A DNA stretch of 61,409 nt from JAPLYB01 sp964500015 (GCA_964500015.1 CAZCMN010000001.1:1-61409), one strand, 5' to 3'; shown: positions 17,217 through 26,658, numbered from the stretch's first letter. The notes: a model not told the origin generated them from the sequence alone. A program made the numbers and translations.

Positions 17217-19841
17217 TTATAAATTCTTCTTTCCTATTTTCTCCATAACTTTCTCATGCATCCTCTTCAAAAAAAGGATTTTATTTTCCATCCTCATCAA
17301 ATCAGCATAACCTTGTAAGACTAAATTCAAAGAAAAAGGACTTGGATATTCGCTTTGCGTTTTATCAACTTTAATTTTTCCCTCTTTTATCCAATCTAGG
17401 ACTTGTTCAGTGGATTTCAAATCCATAACATCCTCTAAAATCTCTCTTTTAGTTTCTCTTAAAATAGGAAAATCACTTGAAATCTTTCTAACAGCATAAT
17501 AAAGAACATCTGATTTAACTTGTTGTCTTCCTACGCTCTTATTCTGTCCTTTATAATTCCTTAATATCATTAAAGATCTTGTTGCACAATGCCTGAATCT
17601 TCTCTTAAAAGTCTCTGTTTTTTCAACAGCATCTTCTAAAATTTTTCTCAGCTCTTTTGGCTTTTCAGATAATAATTTTAGGGCTTTCTCAACTTGCAAA
17701 GGCTTGACAGAAGCAATAAAAAATCCATTATCATTTATCCCGATTTCTAAATCTGTTTTATTGCTAGCTATATAAGCAAGAGCTCTAGATAAAGCATCAT
17801 TCACTCTTCTTCCATATAGTGTATGAAAAATATAATATCTTTTTTCCCCATCAATATAAGTTTCAATCACAATTCTTCTTTCATGTGGAACTAAACTATA
17901 ATGAAACTGTTCATAAAAATAATTATATAATGCTTCAGCAGAATTTTCATCACAGTAAACATAATTTAAAATAAATTTCTTAATTTCTGATTTGCTATAC
18001 TTTTTCTTAAATTTTTCTTCAAGCAAATATCTAAAATGTTGTATATCTAAAGCTAAATCAAAACTTAATGGCAGCATTTCAGAAGCCCATGAAGGAATTG
18101 TTGGTGGCCTAGAAACAGAAGCATTAACATAAGCATTCATTCCTCTTGAATATAAAAACTGGTATTTATGCCCTCCTAAAATAAAAACATCTCCTTTTTT
18201 CATCCTTTCAAGAAAAGATTCATCAATTTTTCCAACTTTTTCATTTCTTCTTTCTCCTGCGCTTATAACAACATTTGCAAAACTTTCATCAGGAATAGTT
18301 CCTATATTAGTCATGTAAATCATCCTTGCAAGCCTTCCTCTTTTTCCAATTTGTTTTGTATTTTCATCATACCAAATCTTAGCATAAACACTCTTGCTTT
18401 CCAAGCCAGCATACTCTCCAGTTAAATAACTTATTACAGAGAAAAAATCCTCTCTAGTTAAAGAATTATAACAATAACTTTTTTTAATAGTCATGTAAAG
18501 ATCAGAAATATCCCAGATTCTTTCAATTGCCATGCCAAAAATCTGCTGGCTTAAAACATCTAAACAATTTTTAGGAATAAAAACCCTATCAATTTTCTTA
18601 TCAACTGCTTCTTTTAATAAAACACAGCACTCAACTAAGTCATCCCTATCTAGAATAATCAATCTACCCTCACTTACATCATGTAATTTATGTCCTGCTC
18701 TTCCAATTCTCTGCATAGCCCTAGCAACTGATTTAGGGCTTCCTAGTAAGATAACTAAATCAACATAACCAATATCAATACCCAACTCTAAAGAAGTTGA
18801 AGTAACAACACACTTTAATTTCCCTTCTCTTAATCTCTGTTCAATTGAAAACCTGTGTTCTTTGCTTAAAGAAGAATGATGTGCCCCAATATTTTCATTT
18901 ACTGCTTCATATTTTCCTGGAAACATATCTTTTAAATGATTAATAACCCGTTCAGTAGCTGCCCTAGTATTAGTGAAAATTATAGTTGTTTTATGCTCCT
19001 GAATCAGCTTATCAATTAAAGAATAAAGACTTTCTTGCATTTCTTTAGCTGTTGTATTAATTAAATCTTTTAAAGGACTTAAAACTTTCAAATCCATTTT
19101 TTTTAAATACTGAACATCTGCTATTAAACAATCTTTCTCAACAAATTTCTTATTTTCATATTCATAACCCACTAAAAACTTTGCAATTTCTTCAATTGGA
19201 GCAACTGTTGCACTTAATCCAATCCTAACAGGCCTAATCTGGGAGATTTTATCTAGTCTCTCTAAAGATAAGGATAAGTAAACTCCTCTTTTATTAGCTA
19301 GAGCATGAATCTCATCAACAATAACAAACTCAATAGCATTCATTTTCTCAATAAACTTCTTTGTTGTTAATAAAATAGCCAAACTTTCAGGAGTTGTAAC
19401 TAAAATATGGGGTGCTTTTTTCAACATTTTCTGTTTATCCTTGACAGAAGTGTCTCCTGTTCTCACACTAACTCTTATTTCAGATTCTTTTCCAGAAATC
19501 TTATTCATTTCTTCTAAAGGATTATTTAGATTAACTTCAATATCTCTAGATAAGGCTTTTAAAGGAGAAATATAAACACAATAAACCTTATTTTCAAGTT
19601 CATTTCTTTCTTCTAAGTTCATTAAATAACTTAAAATAGATGCAAAAGCACTTAGAGTTTTTCCAGACCCAGTTGGTGAGCTCAGCAAAATATTTCTTCT
19701 GTTTCTAATTGGAACAATTGTGAATTTTTGCGACTCTGAAAAATGTCCAAATTTCTCTTTAAACCATCTTGCTACAATAGGGTTTAATGATTCCTGAACT
19801 TCTGCTTCTGTATTTGGTTTTTCTATAAATTTTATTTTCAT
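17217..19841 (-). CDS. lhr: Lhr-type superfamily 2 helicase
   Basis: 874 residues, the length of an Lhr core. Motif I is SPTGSGKT, motif II DEIH, motif III LSAT, motif VI RIGRAGH. The Lhr-specific winged helix and core C-terminal domain follow (about 430-870). Lhr is a 3'-5' helicase of DNA repair and replication-fork processing in archaea. A promoter-like GAAAGGGTTAAATA (about 19906-19921, minus strand) lies 65 nt upstream. The COG1407-type phosphoesterase downstream is a known neighbour type. Confidence 0.92.
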   Translation of the reverse strand: MKIKFIEKPNTEAEVQESLNPIVARWFKEKFGHFSESQKFTIVPIRNRRNILLSSPTGSGKTLSAFASILSYLMNLEERNELENKVYCVYISPLKALSRDIEVNLNNPLEEMNKISGKESEIRVSVRTGDTSVKDKQKMLKKAPHILVTTPESLAILLTTKKFIEKMNAIEFVIVDEIHALANKRGVYLSLSLERLDKISQIRPVRIGLSATVAPIEEIAKFLVGYEYENKKFVEKDCLIADVQYLKKMDLKVLSPLKDLINTTAKEMQESLYSLIDKLIQEHKTTIIFTNTRAATERVINHLKDMFPGKYEAVNENIGAHHSSLSKEHRFSIEQRLREGKLKCVVTSTSLELGIDIGYVDLVILLGSPKSVARAMQRIGRAGHKLHDVSEGRLIILDRDDLVECCVLLKEAVDKKIDRVFIPKNCLDVLSQQIFGMAIERIWDISDLYMTIKKSYCYNSLTREDFFSVISYLTGEYAGLESKSVYAKIWYDENTKQIGKRGRLARMIYMTNIGTIPDESFANVVISAGERRNEKVGKIDESFLERMKKGDVFILGGHKYQFLYSRGMNAYVNASVSRPPTIPSWASEMLPLSFDLALDIQHFRYLLEEKFKKKYSKSEIKKFILNYVYCDENSAEALYNYFYEQFHYSLVPHERRIVIETYIDGEKRYYIFHTLYGRRVNDALSRALAYIASNKTDLEIGINDNGFFIASVKPLQVEKALKLLSEKPKELRKILEDAVEKTETFKRRFRHCATRSLMILRNYKGQNKSVGRQQVKSDVLYYAVRKISSDFPILRETKREILEDVMDLKSTEQVLDWIKEGKIKVDKTQSEYPSPFSLNLVLQGYADLMRMENKILFLKRMHEKVMEKIGKKNL

Positions 19842-19941
19842 TTTTCTATTTTTTTAATTCAAAAATTTAATTTTTAAGTGAATTTTCCTTTAAATGAAAA
19901 GAAGTATTTAACCCTTTCTACTTATCTATATATCTACTTAT

Positions 19942-20871
19942 CTAATGTCTTTGAAGAATCTTGACTTCTCCATTAATTCCCGCTGTTTTTAATTGAATTT
20001 CATTTAAGAAAGGAGCATCTGGAATTAATGTCAAATCTGTTTGTGAATTAACACACACAAAAAAAGGTCTTTGTTCTTTAGCATTGCTTCCAGTTCCACT
20101 CCAAGAAAAATGAAATCTTAAAGCCTTAACATCATGCACGTCTGCCCAGGAAAAAGGAGGATAAACATAAAACCTTTCTATAACAATAGGTTCATTAATT
20201 TGTAGACTATATTTCATTTCCATCTCTTCAATTGACGGCCCTTCTAATAAAATTCCTGCAGAAACTAAAATACCTTTTAAAAAGGTTTGAGTGACATTTA
20301 AAACCTCTGCTCCAGACTTGATTGCTTGTTTATCTATAAAATCAAGAATATAAAAAAAACTACTTGATTTCATATTATCTACTGTTCTGATTCCTAGTTT
20401 TCCATCTCTAAGTCTTCTTATAAGATGACTCTCGCTTTCTGTCCAGACGTTCATTCCTTGCCTGTAAATTAAATATACGCTTGTTGGTCCAATACTAAAA
20501 TTTTCATAATTACTATAACTATGATCATTAAACCTTGTAACAAATAAATTTAAAATCCCTTGTTGAAGATCAGGATTTGGAAAACCAAACCTAAGCCCAT
20601 AACCCATATAAGTTCCTTTATGTCTATAAGCAGGACAAACATCATTATAAGTCTGATATAAAACATCTCTACCTAAAAAACTCCTTACAACATCCTCTAA
20701 TTCTTGTTCTTCTTGAGAAAGAAAAATTCTTGGATGCCTTGTAATTAAACCAGTTCCAAATTCCTTATTAAGATCTTCTGGCTTAAGAATTGGTTGTGCA
20801 ATAGAACTTCCAGTTAAAGCTCCGATAATAGATAATCCGCTCAAAAGTGTGACTAGGCCTCCTTTTCCCAT
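19942..20871 (-). CDS. Putative secreted hypothetical protein
   Basis: 309 residues. Residues 1-26 look like a signal peptide or membrane anchor (Gly/Leu/Ile-rich, ending SSIAQP). The rest is globular with several aromatic strands and three Cys; no domain recognised. It diverges from the winged-helix gene across 49 bp that contain one TTTATAAAT box usable in both directions. The composition is less Lys/Ile-rich than its neighbours. Confidence 0.6.
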   Translation of the reverse strand: MGKGGLVTLLSGLSIIGALTGSSIAQPILKPEDLNKEFGTGLITRHPRIFLSQEEQELEDVVRSFLGRDVLYQTYNDVCPAYRHKGTYMGYGLRFGFPNPDLQQGILNLFVTRFNDHSYSNYENFSIGPTSVYLIYRQGMNVWTESESHLIRRLRDGKLGIRTVDNMKSSSFFYILDFIDKQAIKSGAEVLNVTQTFLKGILVSAGILLEGPSIEEMEMKYSLQINEPIVIERFYVYPPFSWADVHDVKALRFHFSWSGTGSNAKEQRPFFVCVNSQTDLTLIPDAPFLNEIQLKTAGINGEVKILQRH

Positions 20872-20920
20872 TTCATTTTAATCTAAAAAACTTTATAAAT
20901 CTGGTGTTTCTCATCTTAAA

Positions 20921-21217
20921 ATGCCACAGATAAGCAAGAAAAAAGAAGATAAGATAAAAGAATTGATTATTTCAATACTCTTCCAGAACTCTCCTAGACC
21001 ACTTTTTACAGCTCATGTGTCTCAAGAACTAGCTCGAGATGAAGAATATACTAAAAGACTCTTAGAAGAGCTTGAATCTAAGAAATTAGTTGTTCCTATT
21101 AAGAAGAGTCCTCAAGGCATAGATTATAAAAAAAGAACAAGATGGAGACTCTCAGATCAAGCCTATAATACTTATAAAACACTTCAAGAAGGCAAACCCG
21201 ATCTTCAAAGGATATAA
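20921..21217 (+). CDS. Winged-helix DNA-binding protein
   Basis: 98 residues. Helix-turn-helix (about 25-60: TAHVSQELARDEEYTKRLLEELESK) followed by a beta wing with the basic RTRWRLS. Resembles small archaeal transcriptional regulators. A TTTATAAAT box lies about 25 nt before the ATG, so a leaderless transcript is expected. It shares its intergenic region with the divergent secreted-protein gene and could regulate it; that is inference. Confidence 0.65.
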   Translation: MPQISKKKEDKIKELIISILFQNSPRPLFTAHVSQELARDEEYTKRLLEELESKKLVVPIKKSPQGIDYKKRTRWRLSDQAYNTYKTLQEGKPDLQRI

Positions 21218-21277
21218 CTCCAATTCTATATAAAGAATAGGCATAATTTATTTAAATACAGAATCTCCTAAAAACAA

Positions 21278-22039
21278 ATGGACCAAACAGAAAAAGAGAA
21301 TATCCAAAATTCCTTTAAAAAAATAAAAGAAGATATGTCTTTTCTTAAAGAAGAAGTCTTTATTCTTAAGAAACAATTAAGTCAGACAAACAAGTCCTTG
21401 AATTACTTAAATGCCTATTTAAGCAAACATCTTAATAAAGATAATAAAGAAACTAACAAAGAAATAGAATCCAGCACATCTTCAACAGACACCCAGCAAA
21501 CAAGTCAAAATCCAGCACAAAATCCCATTTATAATAGAGATATAAGCCCTAAATCATCATTCTCCATAGGAAATGAAGGGGTTCCAGCAGACAGACAACA
21601 GACAGTCAGCAGACACATTTTAGAAGAAAATCCAGCAGTATCCTCTCAGCCTAGCTTAACAGCTTCTCCGTCGACAAACATTCCTAGATTCGACGACAAA
21701 GAGAAAGAAATAAACTTAAATAGCCTTTCCTCAATATTAGAAGATCTTAAGAAAGAACTTAAACAAAAGTTCAAGAATCTTACTAATCAAGAGCTTTTGA
21801 TATTCTCATTGATTTATACTCTTAATGAAGAACTAGGAGAAGTTTCATATAAAGACATTTCATTAAGAGCTAACCTCACTGAAAGCTCTGTTCGAGACTA
21901 TATATCGAGGCTGGAGCATAAAGGCATCCCTTTAATCAAAGAAAGAAAGAACAATAAGATGATTATTCTTAAGATTCCCGATGAGCTTAAACATATCTCT
22001 ACACTAGATAATCTAACAAAATTGAATAAGAATTCTTAG
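21278..22039 (+). CDS. Coiled-coil protein with C-terminal HTH domain
   Basis: 253 residues in three parts: an N-terminal coiled coil (about 1-55), a long disordered Ser/Thr/Gln/Pro linker (about 56-150), and a MarR/TrmB-like helix-turn-helix at the C-terminus (about 160-240: LTNQELLIFSLIYTL, YKDISLRANLTESSVRDYISRLE). It converges on a minus-strand gene with the same architecture at 22388-23065. Probably a DNA-binding protein that oligomerises through the coiled coil. Confidence 0.65.
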   Translation: MDQTEKENIQNSFKKIKEDMSFLKEEVFILKKQLSQTNKSLNYLNAYLSKHLNKDNKETNKEIESSTSSTDTQQTSQNPAQNPIYNRDISPKSSFSIGNEGVPADRQQTVSRHILEENPAVSSQPSLTASPSTNIPRFDDKEKEINLNSLSSILEDLKKELKQKFKNLTNQELLIFSLIYTLNEELGEVSYKDISLRANLTESSVRDYISRLEHKGIPLIKERKNNKMIILKIPDELKHISTLDNLTKLNKNS

Positions 22040-22139
22040 TTTTAAGCAGTTAAATCAATTTAAATCATAATTCTAAGCTAGAATCTATATTATTCTTCGG
22101 CTCACCGAACAATTACACCAACCCATTAAAAAATATCAA

Positions 22140-22250
22140 TTACCTATTTAAATTAGGATATAAACCTTAAATCTAGCTTATGGTATTTACCCTAACTTTT
22201 ACCTATTTCCTGTTTTTTAAAATCTCTCTAACTCTATCTTTTACCTATTT
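22140..22250 (+). repeat. Three copies of TTACCTATTT between convergent HTH genes
   Basis: TTACCTATTT occurs at 22140-22149, 22199-22208 and 22241-22250, the last two as TTTTACCTATTT. A short TCGG-CTCA-CCGA hairpin lies near 22098. The 348-bp gap (22040-22387) shows no gene. The repeats may be binding sites for the HTH proteins on either side, or terminator-related pyrimidine tracts. Confidence 0.4.
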
Positions 22251-22387
22251 TATTTTCAGTTTTTTTCTTTTTTATCAAAAAATTGATCTTTTTTCGATTT
22301 TTAACTATTTACGAACTCTCACTTTTGCACTTTAAGACTGTTTTTTTCAGCTAAAAATCAACTAAAGAAAGGATTGTGCGAACCATT

Positions 22388-23065
22388 TTACATTGAAGAG
22401 CTCTCACTTTTCCTTTTTCTCACCTTGCTTTTTAGCTGTTTTAATAGACTCTCCTTTATTCTCGGATCTATATAATATCTCTTTTTTCCGTTTTTTTCAA
22501 CATGCTCTAAGATCAAACTTTCATTTTTTCTTTTTATGCTGTTCAACTGTCCACGAACTGTTGTTCTTTCTTTTCCAAGCAATGCTGCAACATCATCGCA
22601 ACTTAATTTTAATTCACTGTTCAAAACAATCCAAACAATTGTTCTTTCTGTTGAACTTAATCCCCTTAAAAATGAACTATAATTTCCACGATTCTGATTT
22701 TCATTTTCCCAATTCTCAAAATTAGCATTAAAAATAGGTGTTTGCACACCTGTTTGCACACCTGTTTGCACACCTACAACAGCTGTTTGTTTATAAACAG
22801 GTGTGCGTGGGTGTTTAAACACCCCTCTAGAAAGTGAAGAATCGAAGTAAGAAATGAAAGATTTTACACCGTCGATATCTTCCTTAATTTTAATAATTTC
22901 ATCATACACCTCTTCTATCTTGGTGTTGTGCTGTTTATCTTTGGTGTGCAAATGATTAATCCAAGCAGAAATTTTATCAACATCAGCCTTAACTTCAGCA
23001 AAAGAATCCTTAATTTCTTCCTTAAAACTTTCATCTCTTTTTTTTCCAAACCACAAAAAACCCAT
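22388..23065 (-). CDS. Coiled-coil protein with C-terminal HTH domain (paralogue)
   Basis: 225 residues with the same plan as the gene at 21278: N-terminal helical/coiled region (about 10-75), a flexible linker containing VQTGVQTGVQTP, and a winged-helix DNA-binding domain (about 135-205: LSSTERTIVWIVLNSELKLS, DVAALLGKERTTVRGQLNSI). The linker is encoded by three tandem 12-bp units. The strands converge. Function unknown; a sequence-specific DNA-binding role is likely from the HTH. Confidence 0.65.
   Translation of the reverse strand: MGFLWFGKKRDESFKEEIKDSFAEVKADVDKISAWINHLHTKDKQHNTKIEEVYDEIIKIKEDIDGVKSFISYFDSSLSRGVFKHPRTPVYKQTAVVGVQTGVQTGVQTPIFNANFENWENENQNRGNYSSFLRGLSSTERTIVWIVLNSELKLSCDDVAALLGKERTTVRGQLNSIKRKNESLILEHVEKNGKKRYYIDPRIKESLLKQLKSKVRKRKSESSSM
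22739..22774. repeat. Triple tandem 12-bp repeat inside the HTH gene
   Basis: TGTTTGCACACC is repeated three times exactly at 22739-22750, 22751-22762 and 22763-22774, encoding VQTG units in the linker. Being a multiple of three, gain or loss of units keeps the frame and would change linker length. Confidence 0.85.
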
Positions 23066-23181
23066 ATAAATTAGTGAATTTTTTTCTTTTTAAATGTTTC
23101 TAAAAAATTACAAAAAAACAATTTTTTCTGTAGATTTAAAAATAATTTTTAAACAAATTAAATTAATCTAATATAGCTTGT

Positions 23182-23912
23182 AAAAAGGATCATCTTTTTC
23201 AAAAAATAGCTGTTTAAAACTTTTAATCAAAACACAAAACATTTAGCATGAAGAAAAAATAGAAAAAAATCAAAAATTTGTAAAAAAACATGCCAGAAAT
23301 CACAACAAAGATTAAAAAATAGACTAATCTATAAAAAACATGCCAAAAAATAAATCTGATGAGATTAATCTAAGGGTCAGATTGAAAGATTCCGAGTATA
23401 AACCATGCCCCCTTAACAGATTTTCCTTGCCCACTGCTTGCAAAGAATTTAAGGAATTTTTAGACGATTCTTTATTAGATTTATTCTTTTATAACAAAGG
23501 AACAGGTCTTTGGAATACTCATTGTACAGTTTATGCAGGAAGAGCACTAAGATTGCAAGATTGTATTCATCATACAAGAGGATGGGGTGGTCAAAGACTT
23601 TCACTAACTTTTTCAATTGTTTTGCCAAATAAATCAGAAAATCAACATTATAGATTAGTTTTACGTGAAGATAAGGGAGCATCATATCAATTATTAGAAA
23701 CAAGAGTAAATGTAATAGAAGTAGGAGGAATTTTAATTACGCAACAACAAGTTCCCGATCAAAAGAAATATGGTTCACAAAAACTTGTTTTTGTAAAAAG
23801 ATAAAAAACAAAAAAAGATCATCTTTTTAATTAAAATCAATCATCTAAAACTTCTGCACAAAAGCTAAAACTTTCTGCATGAAGAAAAACAGAGCAAAAA
23901 TGTAAAAAAACA
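23182..23912. repeat. Imperfect direct repeats flanking a 154-residue ORFan
   Basis: The roughly 105-bp stretches at 23182-23290 and 23810-23912 share ordered blocks: GATCATCTTTTT, then TAAAACTT, then GCATGAAGAAAAA, then TGTAAAAAAACA. They bracket the gene at 23340-23804. This looks like a duplicated flank of an inserted cassette or a duplicated promoter region. No terminal inverted repeats or transposase are seen. Confidence 0.45.
23340..23804 (+). CDS. Hypothetical protein between direct repeats
   Basis: 154 residues, beta-rich C-terminal half, four Cys, no signal peptide or known domain. The ATG follows a CTATAAAAAAC stretch very closely, so the transcript would be nearly leaderless if that is its promoter. 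Flanked by related repeats on both sides, which suggests it was acquired as a unit. Not recognised. Confidence 0.5.
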   Translation: MPKNKSDEINLRVRLKDSEYKPCPLNRFSLPTACKEFKEFLDDSLLDLFFYNKGTGLWNTHCTVYAGRALRLQDCIHHTRGWGGQRLSLTFSIVLPNKSENQHYRLVLREDKGASYQLLETRVNVIEVGGILITQQQVPDQKKYGSQKLVFVKR

Positions 23913-24080
23913 GGTCAAAACTTCACTTAATCAGTATTAAATGTAGTTCCAATTCTCATTTTTCTCCAAAAAATGCAAAATACTTCGCACAAGGCACATT
24001 GTTACGCATTGCTAGTGCGAACTTTTTATCACTGAAAAATTTTTACACATGTTTATATATTGGTTCGTACAAACATTTAG

Positions 24081-25202
24081 ATGAAAAAAGAGTGGATTAA
24101 ATATTCTTTTAGGAAATATAATAAGACTTATCCAAAATGGTTTAATCAAGAAAAAAAACAACTTTTCAGAATTCTTGGCAAAAAAGTGAAAATAGAACAC
24201 ATTGGAAGCACAGCAATTCCAGGACTTGGAGGAAAAGGAATAATTGACATAGCAATCCTTATCCCAAAAGAAAAATACATTTTAACAAAGAAAAAGATCA
24301 TCTCTTTGGGTTATTTGCAATGGCCAGTTCCAAGCTGGAAAAAAAGGCTTTCATTTGAGAAATATCCTAAAATCAAGAAAAGTAATAAGATATATTACAT
24401 ACATCTAACTTCTGATTTAAGGGAATTCAAAAAGATGACCTTTTTTAGGGACTATTTACTAAAAAACCCAGAATTAATTAGAGAATATTCTAATCTCAAG
24501 AAAAGAGCAGCAACCCTCTGCAAAAACAAAGGACAAAAATATAGAGATCTAAAATCTCCTTTCATAAAATCAATTAATAGAAAAATTAATCAAAACAACT
24601 CTAAAGTTAAAGCAATTATCTTTGATATTGGTGGTGTGTTGCATGTTGGAGATCAAAACTCTCATGAAGAGGTTTATCAAGCATTAAATATTCCTAAAAA
24701 AGAGTATTTTAAAAAAATTGGTCTAGTCTGGGAGAAATTAGTTATTGGCAAAATCAGCAATGAAAAGGGCCTTTTTTTAATGGCCAAAAGCCTGGGTGTT
24801 TCAAAAGATAGATTAAGAGCAATCTGGAAGCAAGGAATAAAAAAAAGATTTATCTTAAACAAACCTCTGCTAGCTTTAATCAAAAATCTAAAAAAGAACT
24901 ATAAAACTGCAATCCTCTCAGATCAATGGTTTTTGCCCTATAATCAACTTATCACAAAACAAGTGTCTTCTGCTTTTGATGTGACGATATTTTCTCATCA
25001 AATTGGTATAAGAAAACCAGATAAAAAAATCTATAAGAAAACCCTGGCCAAGTTAAAATTAGATCCTCTGCAATGTGTTTTTATAGATAACCAAGATTGG
25101 AATCTTACTCCAGCTAAAAAGCTCGGTATGAAAGCCATCTTATTCAAAAACAATAAACAGCTTGTCAAAGAACTGAAGAAATTAGGAGTTAAGGTAAAAT
25201 GA
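24081..25202 (+). CDS. GrpB-family nucleotidyltransferase-like / HAD hydrolase fusion
   Basis: 373 residues in two parts. Residues 1-175 are a GrpB/UPF0157 domain (nucleotidyltransferase fold) with IEHIGSTAIPGLGGKGIIDI near 36-55. Residues 183-373 are a HAD domain: IIFDIGGVL nucleophile motif, LSDQ as motif II, RKPDKKIY Lys motif, FIDNQ acidic motif. Motif I reads DxGG with Gly where most phosphatases have the second Asp, so activity may be altered. TATA TTTATATAT precedes the ATG by about 25 nt. Its stop overlaps the xerA start by 4 nt. Confidence 0.75.
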   Translation: MKKEWIKYSFRKYNKTYPKWFNQEKKQLFRILGKKVKIEHIGSTAIPGLGGKGIIDIAILIPKEKYILTKKKIISLGYLQWPVPSWKKRLSFEKYPKIKKSNKIYYIHLTSDLREFKKMTFFRDYLLKNPELIREYSNLKKRAATLCKNKGQKYRDLKSPFIKSINRKINQNNSKVKAIIFDIGGVLHVGDQNSHEEVYQALNIPKKEYFKKIGLVWEKLVIGKISNEKGLFLMAKSLGVSKDRLRAIWKQGIKKRFILNKPLLALIKNLKKNYKTAILSDQWFLPYNQLITKQVSSAFDVTIFSHQIGIRKPDKKIYKKTLAKLKLDPLQCVFIDNQDWNLTPAKKLGMKAILFKNNKQLVKELKKLGVKVK

Positions 25203-26113
25203 ACAAAACTGATTTTCTAAAAAAACTTGAAGTTGAACTGAAAATATCAAAAAACTCAGAATATACTGTAAGAAACTATGTCCATGCAAACTCAGAGCTT
25301 TTTGATTTTGTGAAAAAAGAGCCAGAGCAAATTAACCAAGATGACTTAAAATTATTCATGTCTGAGAAATTAGCAAAAAGATCCTCAAGTTCAACTATCT
25401 TGTTTTTAGCAGCTGTAAGATATGGCTTTTCAAATATCTTAAAGAAAGACATAACCCAAGGAATAAAAAGACCAAAAAAAGAAACAAAAATCCCAACTGT
25501 TCTAACAAAAGATGAAGTCAAAACACTATTAAACGCAATTTTAAACAAAAAAAGTAAATTAATGTTAAGTTTAATTTATGCTTGTGGTTTCAGAGTTTCT
25601 GAACTAACCAGCTTAAAAGTTTCAGATATTCATTTTGATGAAAAAATAGGTTATGCAAGAAAAGCAAAAGGAAACAAGGATAGGATGTTTAATATTCCTG
25701 ATTTTTTATTAGAAGAATTAAAAACACAAGTTGAATTTCAAAAAAATAACTCGCAAGAATTCTTGTTTTCTGGACCCAAAGGAAAGCTTTCTGTCAGGAA
25801 TATTGAAAAAATCACAAGAAATGCACTAAAAGCATCAGGAATCCAGAAAGACATCCACCCACATTCTCTTCGTCATTCATTTGCAACACACCTATTAGAA
25901 GACGGGATTGATATTAGAATGATTCAAACAATGCTTGGCCACAGTAATCTTGATACAACTGCTATTTACACCCATATTTCATCAGAGCAAATTAAGAAAG
26001 TTCCTAGCCCAATTGATAATCTGATGAAAAAAGAAGAAGTTAAAGAAAAACCAGAAATAGAAGAAGCAATTAAATCTAAAGAAGAGGTTGAAGAAAAAAA
26101 TGAAATTCTCTAA
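25199..26113 (+). CDS. xerA: Tyrosine recombinase, XerA/XerC-like
   Basis: 304 residues. An N-terminal SAM-like domain (1-85) precedes the catalytic domain with Arg in CGFRVSELTSL, Lys in KGNKD, HSLRHSF (HxxR), LGHSN and the nucleophile Tyr in YTHIS. All catalytic residues are present. Archaeal XerA resolves chromosome dimers at dif sites. The last 40 residues form an acidic Lys/Glu tail not needed for catalysis. Overlaps both GrpB genes. No dif-like 28-mer was identified in the window. Confidence 0.87.
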   Translation: MNKTDFLKKLEVELKISKNSEYTVRNYVHANSELFDFVKKEPEQINQDDLKLFMSEKLAKRSSSSTILFLAAVRYGFSNILKKDITQGIKRPKKETKIPTVLTKDEVKTLLNAILNKKSKLMLSLIYACGFRVSELTSLKVSDIHFDEKIGYARKAKGNKDRMFNIPDFLLEELKTQVEFQKNNSQEFLFSGPKGKLSVRNIEKITRNALKASGIQKDIHPHSLRHSFATHLLEDGIDIRMIQTMLGHSNLDTTAIYTHISSEQIKKVPSPIDNLMKKEEVKEKPEIEEAIKSKEEVEEKNEIL

Positions 26114-26636
26114 TGGCATAATTGAATTGAAAAATCATAAAAAATACTCTTTTAAGCCCTATCAAAAAGATTATGTTGATCAATTTAATTCTGAAAAGAA
26201 AATTCTTACAAAAATCTTATCTAAAAATGCAAGAATAGAGCATTTTGGAAGCACAGCAGTTCCAAAATTAGGAGGAAAAGGGATGATAGACATTATTATT
26301 GAAGTTCCTAAAAAAGATTTTCTTAAATCAAAAAGAATCTTAGAGAAAAATGGATACGAATATAAACCCCACTTTAAAAAAAGATTATTTTTCAAAAAAT
26401 ACTACAAAAATAGAAAAGTTCATGTTCATTTAACTTATATTGGAACAAATGAAATAGCGAGGGCAGTTTCAGTTAGAAACTATTTAATAAAAAATAAAAA
26501 AGAAGCAAAAAAGTATGAGGACATTAAGAAAAAAGCAGTTAAACATGCTAAGGGGATTGGGCAAAAATATCGCGATTATAAAAAACCCTATCTAGATAGA
26601 TTAGAAAAACGAGCAATAAGAGATTATATTAAATAA
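26100..26636 (+). CDS. GrpB-family (UPF0157) protein
   Basis: 178 residues from the ATG at 26100, which overlaps the end of xerA by 14 nt; an in-frame TTG at 26088 is less likely. Family core IEHFGSTAVPKLGGKGMIDI, then HVHLTYIGTNE and GQKYRDYKKPYL. It is a paralogue of the N-terminal domain of the fusion at 24081: both carry EH(I/F)GSTA and GQKYRD motifs. GrpB proteins are distant nucleotidyltransferase-fold proteins of uncertain function. Confidence 0.8.
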   Translation: MKFSNGIIELKNHKKYSFKPYQKDYVDQFNSEKKILTKILSKNARIEHFGSTAVPKLGGKGMIDIIIEVPKKDFLKSKRILEKNGYEYKPHFKKRLFFKKYYKNRKVHVHLTYIGTNEIARAVSVRNYLIKNKKEAKKYEDIKKKAVKHAKGIGQKYRDYKKPYLDRLEKRAIRDYIK

Positions 26637-26644
26637 TTAAGGTT

Positions 26645-26658
26645 TGGCTTTTCAGCCA
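26645..26658 (+). terminator. Small hairpin after the GrpB/xerA operon
   Basis: TGGCT-TTTC-AGCCA lies 9 nt after the GrpB stop. A weak stem without a following T-run, so its role as terminator is uncertain. Confidence 0.3.

Noticed and set aside
24081..26636. Integrated mobile element carried by the tyrosine recombinase
   Set aside because: The recombinase looks like cellular XerA, is embedded in an operon, and no att-like repeats or tRNA target lie beside it.
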